A stretch of DNA of 64,000 nt from an uncultured Coriobacteriaceae bacterium (GTDB lineage Bacteria > Actinomycetota > Coriobacteriia > Coriobacteriales > Eggerthellaceae). The notes under the pieces are model-generated. The model did not search any database and was not told the DNA's origin. It saw nothing but the letters and a program-made list of their open reading frames with translations. Below, in pieces: positions 7,412 to 15,436 of the stretch. Where the stretch lies: assembly GCA_902768975.1 (NCBI GenBank), contig CACXMZ010000008.1, forward strand, positions 1 to 64,000, given 5' to 3'. The position numbers were made by a program, and so were the translations under genes. The stretch's first letter is position 1; each line of letters begins with the position of its first letter.

Positions 7412-9067
7412 ATGAGTGATGCAGCAAACACTGGAGCTGCGCCGAAGAAGAAGATGAACCTGTATTGGATCCATATCGCCATTGGCGTTGTGGTCATGGT
7501 CCTCTTCTGCTTTGTGCTTCCAGCTCCTGACCCCATTACCCCCTTGGGTATGAAGGTCGTAGGCATCTTCTTGGCTATGGTGTATTGGTGGTCTTCCATC
7601 GAAGCGCTGTGGCCTTCCGTATTGGGCCTTGCCTTGCTGGGCCTTTCGGGTATTGGCGACGCGGTACTTGGCGCTAACTTTGCCGGTACCATGGCAAATG
7701 GATCCATTCCTCTGATGGGCGCTGTTCTCCAGGACGGCACCGTTATCGAAGGTCTGAGGTCTCAGCCTATCGCCCAGAACCTAGCTGGGTCTAACGGCGT
7801 ATGGATGACAGCAGTTGGTAACTACACCGTACTGCTGACCCTGTTCGCAATGATCCTCTTTGGTGCTGTGGACGAAGTCGGCGACACCATGTACATTGCG
7901 AAGTGGTTCCTGACTCGCAAGATTTTTGCGGGCCGCCCCTTCGTATTCTGGGCAATCTTCTACATTGCCTGTTTCGTGCTTTCCACCATCGTTTCGCCTA
8001 TCACCGGCCTTATTATCATGTGGCCCGTGGCCCTGCGTTTGGTTGAAATCATGGGCATTACCAAGGAAGACCGCGTTTGGAAGTTCTTCTTCGTGGGCAT
8101 GTTCTTGGTTATGACGCTTGGCCAGCCCTTCTGGCCCTTCATGGGCGCTCAGCTGATCCCCATCAGCGCCTTTAGCACCATGACGGCCACCATGGCTGAA
8201 GCTGGCACCCTGCCTGCACCTCTGGCCATTCCGTGGGTACCTTACATGATCGTGAACGCTGTTATGACTGCGTTCATCATGGCTATCTACCTGCTTGCCA
8301 TGAAGTTCGTTCTTCGCGTTGACGTTTCCAAGATGAAGTCCGTTAATCCGCAGATGGTTGAAGAAACGCTTCCTCTGCCCCCTATGGACCTGCGTCAGAA
8401 GGCATTCCTGTTCATGATCCCGGTATACCTGATCTGCCTGCTGCTTCCCGACTTCGTGTCTGGCAACCCCGTTTCCGACACGCTGAAGTATCTGGGCCCG
8501 CTGGGCATCACCGCATTCTTCGTGGCTGCGTTCCTTATCGCACGCTGGGAAGGCAAGTCCATGCTGGACTTCCGCGAGGTTAGCTACAAGCAGTTTAACT
8601 GGGGCATCTTCTTCATGATCGCTGCTGCCGTGTACGCCGCTGGTCTACTGTCCAGCCCTGTTACTGGCGTTTCCGCGTTCCTGGTTCAGGTTCTTACCCC
8701 CATCCTGGGCGGTCAGCCTGAAATGGTATTTGTTGCCCTTATGCTTCTGGTTGCTCTTATCATCACGAACTTTGCTAACAACGCAGCTATGGCCGTTGTG
8801 CTTCTGCCCGTTGTTATCCAGTTCTCCAACCAGATTGGCATCAGCCCGGTACCGGTTGCCATGGGCGTTATCCTGATGGTCTTCGTCGCCATGCTCACCC
8901 CTGCAGCTTCCCCGCATGCTGGCATGATGCACGGCAACAAGAACATCTACAAGACGGGCGACATTCTGGCTATCGGCTTCCCGATGTGTATCATCGCCTG
9001 GCTCAGCTACACCTTCGTAGGTTACCCGCTGGCCAAGGCCCTGTGTGCCGCCTTTGGTGTTATCTAG
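7412..9067 (+). CDS. DASS/SLC13-family anion symporter 2
   Basis: The 551-residue membrane protein follows ASST copy 2 with a GAAGGAG site. Hydrophobic segments and SNT-like regions (ITNFANNAAMAVVLLP and LTPAASPHAGMMHGN) place it in the DASS/SodiT superfamily. It is only distantly similar to the 490-residue carrier at 3051-4523. It carries an insert of about 60 residues after the second helix (residues 85-140). The two carriers therefore probably differ in substrate although both serve ASST-like enzymes. It ends at a terminator shared in part with cassette 1. Direction and ion coupling cannot be seen. Confidence 0.8.
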   Translation: MSDAANTGAAPKKKMNLYWIHIAIGVVVMVLFCFVLPAPDPITPLGMKVVGIFLAMVYWWSSIEALWPSVLGLALLGLSGIGDAVLGANFAGTMANGSIPLMGAVLQDGTVIEGLRSQPIAQNLAGSNGVWMTAVGNYTVLLTLFAMILFGAVDEVGDTMYIAKWFLTRKIFAGRPFVFWAIFYIACFVLSTIVSPITGLIIMWPVALRLVEIMGITKEDRVWKFFFVGMFLVMTLGQPFWPFMGAQLIPISAFSTMTATMAEAGTLPAPLAIPWVPYMIVNAVMTAFIMAIYLLAMKFVLRVDVSKMKSVNPQMVEETLPLPPMDLRQKAFLFMIPVYLICLLLPDFVSGNPVSDTLKYLGPLGITAFFVAAFLIARWEGKSMLDFREVSYKQFNWGIFFMIAAAVYAAGLLSSPVTGVSAFLVQVLTPILGGQPEMVFVALMLLVALIITNFANNAAMAVVLLPVVIQFSNQIGISPVPVAMGVILMVFVAMLTPAASPHAGMMHGNKNIYKTGDILAIGFPMCIIAWLSYTFVGYPLAKALCAAFGVI

Positions 9068-9124
9068 TTAATAGGATGGGCTTTACTGGCCAATTTTAAT
9101 GACGAACTTTCACCTTTTCTTTCT

Positions 9125-9160
9125 GGAAACTCCCTGCACTGTGCGCGGGGAGTTTCCAAA
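9125..9160 (+). terminator. Terminator of ASST/DASS cassette 2
   Basis: GGAAACTCCC at 9125-9134 pairs with GGGAGTTTCC at 9148-9157, followed by purines rather than a long T run. AACTCCCTGC is shared with the cassette 1 terminator. Confidence 0.7.
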
Positions 9161-9170
9161 AGAAGTGAAA

Positions 9171-9215
9171 ACTCTTGGGAACAAAACTCTTAGGAACGAA
9201 ACTCTTGTAAATGAA
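9171..9215 (+). repeat. Three tandem 15-bp direct repeats overlapping the MFS start
   Basis: Copies begin at 9171, 9186 and 9201 with the unit ACTCTTRGGAACRAA; the third copy is degenerate and contains the ATG at 9211. This could be an operator array or a slippage-prone tract that tunes expression. Confidence 0.7.
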
Positions 9216-10476
9216 AGCGACGGGAAATGCCATGGACCAACATGCTGAAAACATGCACGAAAGCCAGGCGCAGGCCGCTCCGGCAAAGACGGGAATGTGG
9301 GCTATTCTGGCTGTAGTCAGCGTTATGCTCATGTTCTTCGCGCCTAACTATGCGCAGTTCCAGCTTTCGCCTTTGGCCCATGAAATCATGCCGCAGTTTG
9401 GCCTGGACGCTAACCAGTTTTCAGCCCTGTTCTCCGCGGCCATGATTCCCGGTATTGCCCTCAGTTTGGTTGCAGGGCTCATGTGCGACCGTTTTGGTAC
9501 GAAGCGCACGATTGCTGTAGGTGGTGCCATTACCGTCCTGGCCCTTATCGCGCGCATTTTTGCCCCCGACTTCATAAGCCTCTTTGTTTGCATGGTTTTT
9601 GCAGGCATAGTGGCAACGTTCGTTAATGCCACGACGGGCAAGATCATGGGTGCTTGGTTCGACCCGTCCAAGCTTGGCATTGCGGTGGGCGTTGCTTTTG
9701 CGAGCGGCACCTTGGCCCAGTCGGTTGGCATGGGTACGAGCGCCCTGTTCCCTTCGATTAATGTTCTGTTTATCTTTACTGCGGCACTTGGTATTTTCGC
9801 TCTCGTATTCTGGATGTTCTTTTTCCGCGAAGGCCCTGCGGGTGCAGAAAATTCTGCGGGGGAAGCAACAACACACAAGCCCCTTGGCGAATGTCTGAGC
9901 GTCGTTCTGAAAAGCCGCAACATCTGGATTCTGGGTGTTGCCCTGGGTCTTTGCATGGCAGTAGTTATGTGCATCGCAACTTTTTTGCCGCATGCTTTGC
10001 AAAACGTGCGCGGCTTCGACCCCGCTCGTGCGGGTGCGGTTGCTTCGGTTTATACCATTGGCAGCCTTGTGGGTTCGCTGTTTATTCCGGTGGTTAATGC
10101 GCGCGTGGGGCGCCTCAAGCCCGTTGTTATTGTGCTGGCACTTATTGCCGCAGCTGGTGCAGCCCTTGGTTGGCAGTTGCCCGAAGGCATTCTGATGAAC
10201 GCCGTGCTCTTTGTTACGGGGGTATGCTTGGGTGGCATTTTGGTTTCGCTTATGTCGGTGCCTGTGCTCTTGCCCGAAATTGGTCCGGTGTATGCAGGTA
10301 CCGGTGGTGGCGTTGCGGCAACCCTGCAGCTCGTGGGTGCCGTGGTTGTTCCGTCCTACATTATGACGCCCATCATCGGGCAAAACTTTACTGTCTTTTA
10401 TCTGGTTGCTGGTGTTCTTGCTTTGGGCGCTGCAGGGGCAGTGTTCCTGTTACCCGAAGTATTGAAGAAGCATTAG
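9211..10476 (+). CDS. MFS transporter, OFA (oxalate/formate antiporter-like) group
   Basis: The 421-residue protein has 12 predicted helices, the MFS loop motif GLMCDRFGTKRT after helix 2, and a hydrophilic central loop. The overall pattern matches OFA-type carriers that exchange small carboxylates or sulfonates. Two starts are possible: ATG 9211, inside a tandem repeat and without a clear ribosome-binding site, or ATG 9232, preceded by ACGGGAA. The second would give 414 residues. It lies between the second ASST cassette and the second thioredoxin-like gene, so it may export a product or import a co-substrate of the pathway. The substrate is unknown. Confidence 0.75.
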   Translation: MKATGNAMDQHAENMHESQAQAAPAKTGMWAILAVVSVMLMFFAPNYAQFQLSPLAHEIMPQFGLDANQFSALFSAAMIPGIALSLVAGLMCDRFGTKRTIAVGGAITVLALIARIFAPDFISLFVCMVFAGIVATFVNATTGKIMGAWFDPSKLGIAVGVAFASGTLAQSVGMGTSALFPSINVLFIFTAALGIFALVFWMFFFREGPAGAENSAGEATTHKPLGECLSVVLKSRNIWILGVALGLCMAVVMCIATFLPHALQNVRGFDPARAGAVASVYTIGSLVGSLFIPVVNARVGRLKPVVIVLALIAAAGAALGWQLPEGILMNAVLFVTGVCLGGILVSLMSVPVLLPEIGPVYAGTGGGVAATLQLVGAVVVPSYIMTPIIGQNFTVFYLVAGVLALGAAGAVFLLPEVLKKH

Positions 10477-10689
10477 AAAAACGCCCGGCTAAACAATCTT
10501 CCAAGAGCATATCTGCCGAAGACTTATGCCTTTGCACGGGGCGTAGCATTCCGTAGTTCGCGCTGCATTGCATTTCAGCAATAGTCTTATACCGTCGCGC
10601 CAACAAGTGGCACATTGGCTACTTTTCCGTCTGGGCGGTATGCTACAATGCCCGAGTAAAAGAAGGACAGCGGCCCAAAAGGGGAACCC

Positions 10690-11019
10690 ATGTTAAAGAA
10701 GCTCGATTATCTAGGTTATAAAGAAAACATTGAAGAAGGCAAACAAACCTGCGTGCTGTTTGTTACGCGCGAAGACAATTGCTCGGTTTGCCGCAAGGTG
10801 GAACCAAAGCTCGAAAACCTTTCCGAAGAATACGAGGACCTGCCGTTCTACGTGATGGATGTGTATGACGCCCAGGCCGTGCTTATGGACCATCACCTGA
10901 AAAGCCTGCCGCAGGTTATCTACTTCGACGAAGGGGAGTTCCACCTCAATATTCCCGGCGACGCCACCGAAGACGACTTCGCCCTCAAAGCCGAATACCT
11001 CCTTTATTACAAGAAGTAA
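10690..11019 (+). CDS. Small thioredoxin-fold protein 2 with CSVC motif
   Basis: This 109-residue paralogue of the protein at 983-1303 carries CSVC at the redox position and SLPQV in the cis-Pro loop. The ribosome-binding site is AAGGGGA. It is cytoplasmic, with no signal or membrane segment. It is convergent with lysR2, separated by only 16 nt. Two such proteins bracketing the ASST/transporter genes suggest a role in that pathway, by analogy with the thiol oxidoreductase genes dsbL/dsbI beside assT in uropathogenic E. coli. That parallel is an inference. Confidence 0.7.
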   Translation: MLKKLDYLGYKENIEEGKQTCVLFVTREDNCSVCRKVEPKLENLSEEYEDLPFYVMDVYDAQAVLMDHHLKSLPQVIYFDEGEFHLNIPGDATEDDFALKAEYLLYYKK

Positions 11020-11035
11020 AGGGTCCGGGAAGCTA

Positions 11036-12304
11036 TTAATCCCCAAGGATGGCTTCGGTGAAGCGGTAACGGCGGTTTTTGGATCCGCCATATGCTTCGA
11101 TGATGCCGCGGTCGATAAGGTCGTGGAGCAAGTAGAGTACGTCGCGCTGCGTCATCCCAAAGTATTTCGCCAACGACGCACTGTTCTGCGACTGATATTC
11201 CTGCAAGATGGCGCAAATAATGCGTTCCCTCTTGGGGAGTTTGTCCCAGTCGGGGATGGCGTCTTCCAATGGCAGGTTGGGCAGCATAATGACCTTGTCC
11301 TGGTCATTTGCATCCATCAGGTTAATGTCGCGGCTGTCTATGCGCGGCATGTCCTGCGAGCTGTGCGCTTGTTCAGGCAAGAAGGGTGCAGGGAAGATGG
11401 ACATCAGCAGCTTTTCGTTAAGCACCATGTCCACGAATTGCTGTTCTTCGGGTTGAAGCGCGCGGTTGCTGTGCACAATTAGGTTGAGCGGGCGCGTAAG
11501 CACGCAGCCCTGGAGGCGTAGCATGCTCAGGCGCTTGCGGCGGCACTCTTCCTGAACGGTGAGGGCCGAAAGAATGGAAAAGCCCAGGCCTTCCGCCACT
11601 GTTTCCTTAATGGCCTTCGTGGATGAAAGCTCCATGAAAATATTGAGGCGTTCGGCATCAAAACCACCATTAGCCAAACTTATTTCAGCCACGCGACGTG
11701 TACCCGACCCCTTTTCGCGCGTGATATAGGGTTCCGCCACCAGTTCTTCAAAGGTTACTTCCAGACGCTGGGCCCACGGGTGGTCGTAGGGAACCACTAC
11801 TACCAGTTCATCGCTCCAAAATTGCCTAAGAGCGATGTCCTTATTGTCTTTGATAGGCCCTTCAATAAGACCGATAGAAAGCTTGCCATCGAGCAATTCA
11901 TTGGCAATAACGCTCGTGTTGGCAATATGGGCACTTACGCGCGGCATACTGGCGTCGTGCATGGCAAAACTCATCATGCGGGGGAGCAAGTATTCACCAA
12001 TGGTAAGCGTGGCGCCTACGTGAATAAGCGTTGTTTGATGCAAGCAGAAGTCGTGTATTTCTTCTTTTGCCTGTTCAATGGTGCGCAGGATCTGCGTGAC
12101 CTTTTCATAGAGAATATTCCCAGGTTGGGTAAGGGTTACGCCACGGTTGGTGCGGTTGAACAGTTCAGCTCCGTATTCCTTTTCCAGGTTTTGAATTTGT
12201 ACGCTCACACTGGGTTGGCTGATGTGGAGCCTTTTAGAAGCGAGGGTGATATTGCCCGCGTCTGCCACTTCCTTAAAGACCAGGAATTGTTCTAGTGAAC
12301 TCAT
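11036..12304 (-). CDS. LysR-family regulator 2 with extra C-terminal winged helix
   Basis: Residues 1-300 are an ordinary LysR protein (N-terminal TLASKRLHISQPSVSVQIQN and effector domain). A linker of about 50 residues follows, then a second helix-turn-helix module at about 355-422, with TQRDVLYLLHDLIDRGIIEA and a YRF wing, resembling MarR/DeoR-type winged helices. At 422 residues it is far longer than the usual 300. The start has GGGGG five bases upstream. It is divergent from the DsrMK-like pair, and a T-N11-A dyad lies at 12318-12334, so it probably controls that pair and perhaps the dsr locus. Confidence 0.8.
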   Translation of the reverse strand: MSSLEQFLVFKEVADAGNITLASKRLHISQPSVSVQIQNLEKEYGAELFNRTNRGVTLTQPGNILYEKVTQILRTIEQAKEEIHDFCLHQTTLIHVGATLTIGEYLLPRMMSFAMHDASMPRVSAHIANTSVIANELLDGKLSIGLIEGPIKDNKDIALRQFWSDELVVVVPYDHPWAQRLEVTFEELVAEPYITREKGSGTRRVAEISLANGGFDAERLNIFMELSSTKAIKETVAEGLGFSILSALTVQEECRRKRLSMLRLQGCVLTRPLNLIVHSNRALQPEEQQFVDMVLNEKLLMSIFPAPFLPEQAHSSQDMPRIDSRDINLMDANDQDKVIMLPNLPLEDAIPDWDKLPKRERIICAILQEYQSQNSASLAKYFGMTQRDVLYLLHDLIDRGIIEAYGGSKNRRYRFTEAILGD

Positions 12305-12317
12305 GCAGACCCCCCTC

Positions 12318-12334
12318 TATAGAAAAATACTATA
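12318..12334. promoter_or_regulatory. LysR-type T-N11-A dyad upstream of lysR2
   Basis: TATAG at 12318-12322 and CTATA at 12330-12334 form a perfect dyad with 7-nt spacer, the classic LysR box geometry, 14 nt before the lysR2 start. Confidence 0.5.
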
Positions 12335-12367
12335 ACAGGGTACAAGAAAGGGCTTTCATAGTCAATT

Positions 12368-12400
12368 GTAATGGTGTAATTGCTTTTCGGCATTTTACAC
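12368..12400 (+). promoter_or_regulatory. Dyad D, shared with the dsrD promoter region
   Basis: GTAATGG at 12368 leads into GTGTAA at 12374-12379, a 15-nt spacer and TTACAC at 12395-12400. The same layout is at 18284-18316 upstream of dsrD. It lies about 100 nt before the ATG at 12498. Confidence 0.5.
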
Positions 12401-12497
12401 GTAAATAGGCGTGTTTTACCCTGTAAATCAGGAGGTTAGTGTTCATTTTTCCCCGTTGAAAAAGAGCGCTCTTGTGACACAGCTGGAAGGGGGCCCT

Positions 12498-13370
12498 ATG
12501 GCTTCTATAGCATCCATTTTTGCACTCCTGGCAATTGCAGGTTTTTTAATCCTGAGTGCCGTGAAGTTCGCAAAATACTCTAAGTTCAATCAACATTCGC
12601 GTTTCGACTTGTACCCTGTGCCCAAAGAAGGCAATGGGCGCGGCGAATACGGCGGTTCCTACATGGAAGAAGACCTGTGGTGGGAAAAGCCCCGTTCCAT
12701 CGACCATGCAGCTGAACTGGTCGACATGGGCAAGGAAATGTTTTTCATTCGCAAGCTTTTCATCAACCAGCCTTCGCTGTGGTTCCCGTCCATGTTTTTC
12801 CATGGGGGCATCTACTTTATGATGCTCTTTTCGGTGTTGCTGCTCGTTACGGCTTTTGTGCCTTCGCCCGTGCTTGAAACCATAACGGCCACGGTTGCCG
12901 TCTTTGGTTTTGGTTTTGGCACAGCAGGCGCCCTTATGTTGCTTGCACGCCGCGCAACCGACGCGTCTCTTTCGGCATACACCACGCCCGTTGAATACTT
13001 CAATCTTATTCTGGTGGCATCCACGCTCATTACGGGCATTATTTCGTGGCTTAGTGCCGCAAATGTCTTTGAAGTCGCGCGTTCTATTGTCACGTTTAAC
13101 TTTACCGAATTGCCTGCCATTGTGGTGGTCCATCTTATTTTGCTGGGCATTATGTTGCTCTACATTCCTGCTTCCAAGATGGGCCACTATGTAGGTAAGT
13201 TCTTTACCTTCCATTCAGTTATGTGGAACAACGACCCGAACTTGCCGGGCAGCAGCGTGAACAGCGCCGTCAAGGCATCCAATGCAGCTGGCGCTACGGT
13301 GAAGTGGGGCGCACCCCATATTAGCCCTGCTCCCGCACCTGAACCCGAACCAATCGCAGAGGAGGCATAA
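12498..13370 (+). CDS. DsrM/TmcC-like membrane cytochrome b (NarI family)
   Basis: The 290-residue protein has an N-terminal helix, a soluble FDLYPVPKEG segment, and helices with histidines in FFHGG, VVHL and MGHYVGKFFTFH that could bind b hemes. The C-terminal tail is Pro/Ala-rich. The family is the gamma subunit of nitrate reductase, as in DsrM, TmcC and HdrE-like proteins, which pass electrons between quinone and a cytoplasmic partner. ATG 12498 with GAAGGGGG is preferred over an upstream in-frame start at 12411, which would place translation almost on the regulatory dyad. The gene overlaps the next ribosome-binding site, so the two are a unit. Confidence 0.75.
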   Translation: MASIASIFALLAIAGFLILSAVKFAKYSKFNQHSRFDLYPVPKEGNGRGEYGGSYMEEDLWWEKPRSIDHAAELVDMGKEMFFIRKLFINQPSLWFPSMFFHGGIYFMMLFSVLLLVTAFVPSPVLETITATVAVFGFGFGTAGALMLLARRATDASLSAYTTPVEYFNLILVASTLITGIISWLSAANVFEVARSIVTFNFTELPAIVVVHLILLGIMLLYIPASKMGHYVGKFFTFHSVMWNNDPNLPGSSVNSAVKASNAAGATVKWGAPHISPAPAPEPEPIAEEA

Positions 13371-13373
13371 ATT

Positions 13374-14978
13374 ATGTCTAAGGATACTAAGAACCTGCGC
13401 CCCCGCGACATTAGTCGCGACGTTGCCGTCCTTTCCCCGACGGACGACCTGAAGCCCCTGCCTAGCACCTTCGATGCGAGCTTGGAGCCTGAATTCAAGG
13501 AGTTCAAGGAAGAATGGGCCGACACCTACTGCGCTTCGCTCGACGGCTTTGTGGCTATCGACACCTTGAAGCGCCCTGAAACTAAGGAAGAAGAAGAGGA
13601 ATTCATCCGTAAGTTCCTGGCTGGTCTTGAAAAGCTGTTCCAGGACTCAAACAAGAATGCCATTCAGCCGCTGGCTTTGAACATGGAATTCTGCGCGAAG
13701 TGTAACACCTGTTCAGAAGCCTGCCACATCTATGAAGAAAGCAACGGCGACGAAATCTATCGCCCCAGCTTCCGCGTGGACGTGCTGCGCCGCATCTACA
13801 AGAAGTACTTCACTTCGTCGGGCAAGATGCTCGGAAGCCTGGTGGGCGCCGACGTCGACCTGACCTGGGAAAGCATCGCGCGTTTGGCTGAACTGTCCTA
13901 TCGCTGCAACCTGTGTCGCCGCTGCGCCCAGGCTTGCCCGCTGGGCTTGGACAACGGTTTGGCCGCCCGCGAAATCCGCAAGATCTTCAGCCAGGAAATG
14001 GGTATCGCACCCAAGGCCATTCACGAAAAGGGTACGGAACTGCAGCTGAAGGTGGGTTCGACTACGGGCCTTACCACACCTGCCTTTATCGACACGGCTG
14101 AGTTTATTGAAGAAGATATTGAAGAACGTACAGGCCGCGCTTTCAAATTCCCCATGGACAAGGAAGGCGCCGACATTCTGCTTATTCATAACGCCGGCGA
14201 ATTTATTGCCTGGCCCGACAACCCCGCTGCCTTCGCCATTCTGCTTGACGAAGCTGGCGTGGACTATACGCTTTCAAGCGAAATGTGTGCTTACGACGGC
14301 GTGAACTATGGCGCATGGTACGACGACGTTCAGGCTAAAAAGATTGCTGCCAAGCAGTTCGAAGTGGCTAAGAAGCTAGGCGTTAAGCGAATTGTCATGG
14401 GCGAGTGCGGCCATGCACACAAGGCCATCGCGGTCAGTGCCGACCGCATGTTTGCTGCTGAAGACAAGGTGCCCGTGGAAAGCTTCCTGCCGCTTATGCT
14501 TACGCTGGTGCGTGAAGGCCGCTTGAAGTTCGATCCTTCGAAGAACAACTTCCCAGTTACCCTGCACGACCCTTGCAACTACGTGCGCCAGATGGGTATT
14601 GTGCAGCCTCAGCGCGAAATTATTCGTGCCTGTACCACCGACTTCCGCGAAATGACGCCCCATGGCGTAGACAACTATTGCTGCGGTGGCGGTTCGGGCT
14701 TCGCCATCATGAGCAACCAAAACTTCGCCGACTTCAGGAACCACGTCAGTGCGCGCAAGAAGCTTGAACAAATCATTAACGCCTTTGGCGACGACTTCGA
14801 AAACCCCGATGTTTTGAAGTACGTCTGTGCTCCGTGTTCAAACTGCAAGGGCACCATCCGTGAACTGCTGAAGGACTACAAACTGACCGAGAAATACAAC
14901 GTTCAATACTCGGGTCTCGTGGAACTGATGGTCAATGCTTTGGTAAGCATGGAAAAGCCCTTCTTCGAGTTCTTGTAA
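13374..14978 (+). CDS. DsrK/TmcB-like heterodisulfide reductase-type iron-sulfur protein
   Basis: The 534-residue protein has two ferredoxin motifs near residues 105 and 180 (CAKCNTCSEAC and CNLCRRCAQAC) and a CCG domain with HDPCNYV, CCGGGSG and CAPCSNC. The CCG domain is the type that holds a non-cubane cluster in HdrB. Such proteins are the catalytic subunits of HdrDE, DsrMK and Tmc complexes. With the b-type partner encoded three bases upstream it forms a second DsrMK-like module in addition to the real dsrMK at 19227-21976. Likely role: electron transfer between menaquinone and a thiol/disulfide such as DsrC. It ends at a strong terminator. Confidence 0.8.
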   Translation: MSKDTKNLRPRDISRDVAVLSPTDDLKPLPSTFDASLEPEFKEFKEEWADTYCASLDGFVAIDTLKRPETKEEEEEFIRKFLAGLEKLFQDSNKNAIQPLALNMEFCAKCNTCSEACHIYEESNGDEIYRPSFRVDVLRRIYKKYFTSSGKMLGSLVGADVDLTWESIARLAELSYRCNLCRRCAQACPLGLDNGLAAREIRKIFSQEMGIAPKAIHEKGTELQLKVGSTTGLTTPAFIDTAEFIEEDIEERTGRAFKFPMDKEGADILLIHNAGEFIAWPDNPAAFAILLDEAGVDYTLSSEMCAYDGVNYGAWYDDVQAKKIAAKQFEVAKKLGVKRIVMGECGHAHKAIAVSADRMFAAEDKVPVESFLPLMLTLVREGRLKFDPSKNNFPVTLHDPCNYVRQMGIVQPQREIIRACTTDFREMTPHGVDNYCCGGGSGFAIMSNQNFADFRNHVSARKKLEQIINAFGDDFENPDVLKYVCAPCSNCKGTIRELLKDYKLTEKYNVQYSGLVELMVNALVSMEKPFFEFL

Positions 14979-14990
14979 GAAATGTAATTA

Positions 14991-15024
14991 TTTGCCCCGA
15001 AATGTCTGATTTCGGGGCAAAGTT
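14991..15024 (+). terminator. Terminator of the DsrMK-like operon
   Basis: A 13-bp perfect stem (TTTGCCCCGAAAT at 14991-15003 with ATTTCGGGGCAAA at 15009-15021) with a 5-nt loop lies just after the stop codon. Flanking A/T runs allow it to work in either direction. Confidence 0.85.
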
Positions 15025-15059
15025 TAAGCTAAAACACCAGTTCAAAACTGTTATTACTT

Positions 15060-15100
15060 GTAATAGGTTTGCGTAATACCACAATTCATTTTAGGTATTT
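15060..15100 (+). promoter_or_regulatory. Composite operator B upstream of fdx-dsrAB
   Basis: GTAATAG at 15060-15066, ATACC at 15076-15080, spacer of 13 nt beginning ACAAT, and GGTAT at 15094-15098. Spacings are identical to operator A at 823-861. A short ATTAC-TT-GTAAT dyad also overlaps the first element. Confidence 0.55.
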
Positions 15101-15187
15101 GCAACACTTAGCCCCGCGTGGTAAATGTATGGTGAGAAAAAGCGTGTATGGAGAAACGCGCTCTAGCCAAAGAGAAGGAGGCTACTC

Positions 15188-15376
15188 ATGTTTATTGTAG
15201 CGATTGACGAAAATGCTTGCAGTGGTTGCGACTCTTGCGCAGAAGGCTGCCCAGCACACATCCTTGGTTTTGAAGATGGTCACGCATTTGTTTCTGGCGA
15301 CGAAGCCGAGTGCCTGGGTTGCGAAACCTGCACCACCGTTTGCCCGAGCGGTGCTATCACCATTACCGAAATGTAG
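15188..15376 (+). CDS. 2[4Fe-4S] ferredoxin of the dsr locus
   Basis: The 62-residue protein has two complete cluster motifs, CSGCDSCAEGCP near residue 12 and CLGCETCTTVCP near residue 41, spaced as in clostridial ferredoxins. A strong AAGGAGG site precedes it. It is the first gene of the dsrAB operon and is separated from dsrA by a hairpin that could let it be made in excess. It could pass low-potential electrons to the sulfite reductase or its partners. This is the expected role for dsr-linked ferredoxins but not shown here. Confidence 0.9.
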   Translation: MFIVAIDENACSGCDSCAEGCPAHILGFEDGHAFVSGDEAECLGCETCTTVCPSGAITITEM

Positions 15377-15382
15377 GGACTA

Positions 15383-15410
15383 AAAGCCCGGTGCTTGTGT
15401 GCCGGGCTTT
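15383..15410 (+). other. Intercistronic hairpin between ferredoxin gene and dsrA
   Basis: AAAGCCCGG at 15383-15391 pairs with CCGGGCTTT at 15402-15410. The following TTTGTG is too broken for a full terminator, so partial termination or 3' protection of the ferredoxin message is likely. Confidence 0.6.
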
Positions 15411-15436
15411 GTGTATAGATTATTAAAGGAGGAGAG

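Noticed and set aside
9171-9215. Tandem repeats considered as a CRISPR array
   Set aside because: Units are 15 bp, directly adjacent and without spacers; no cas gene is present.
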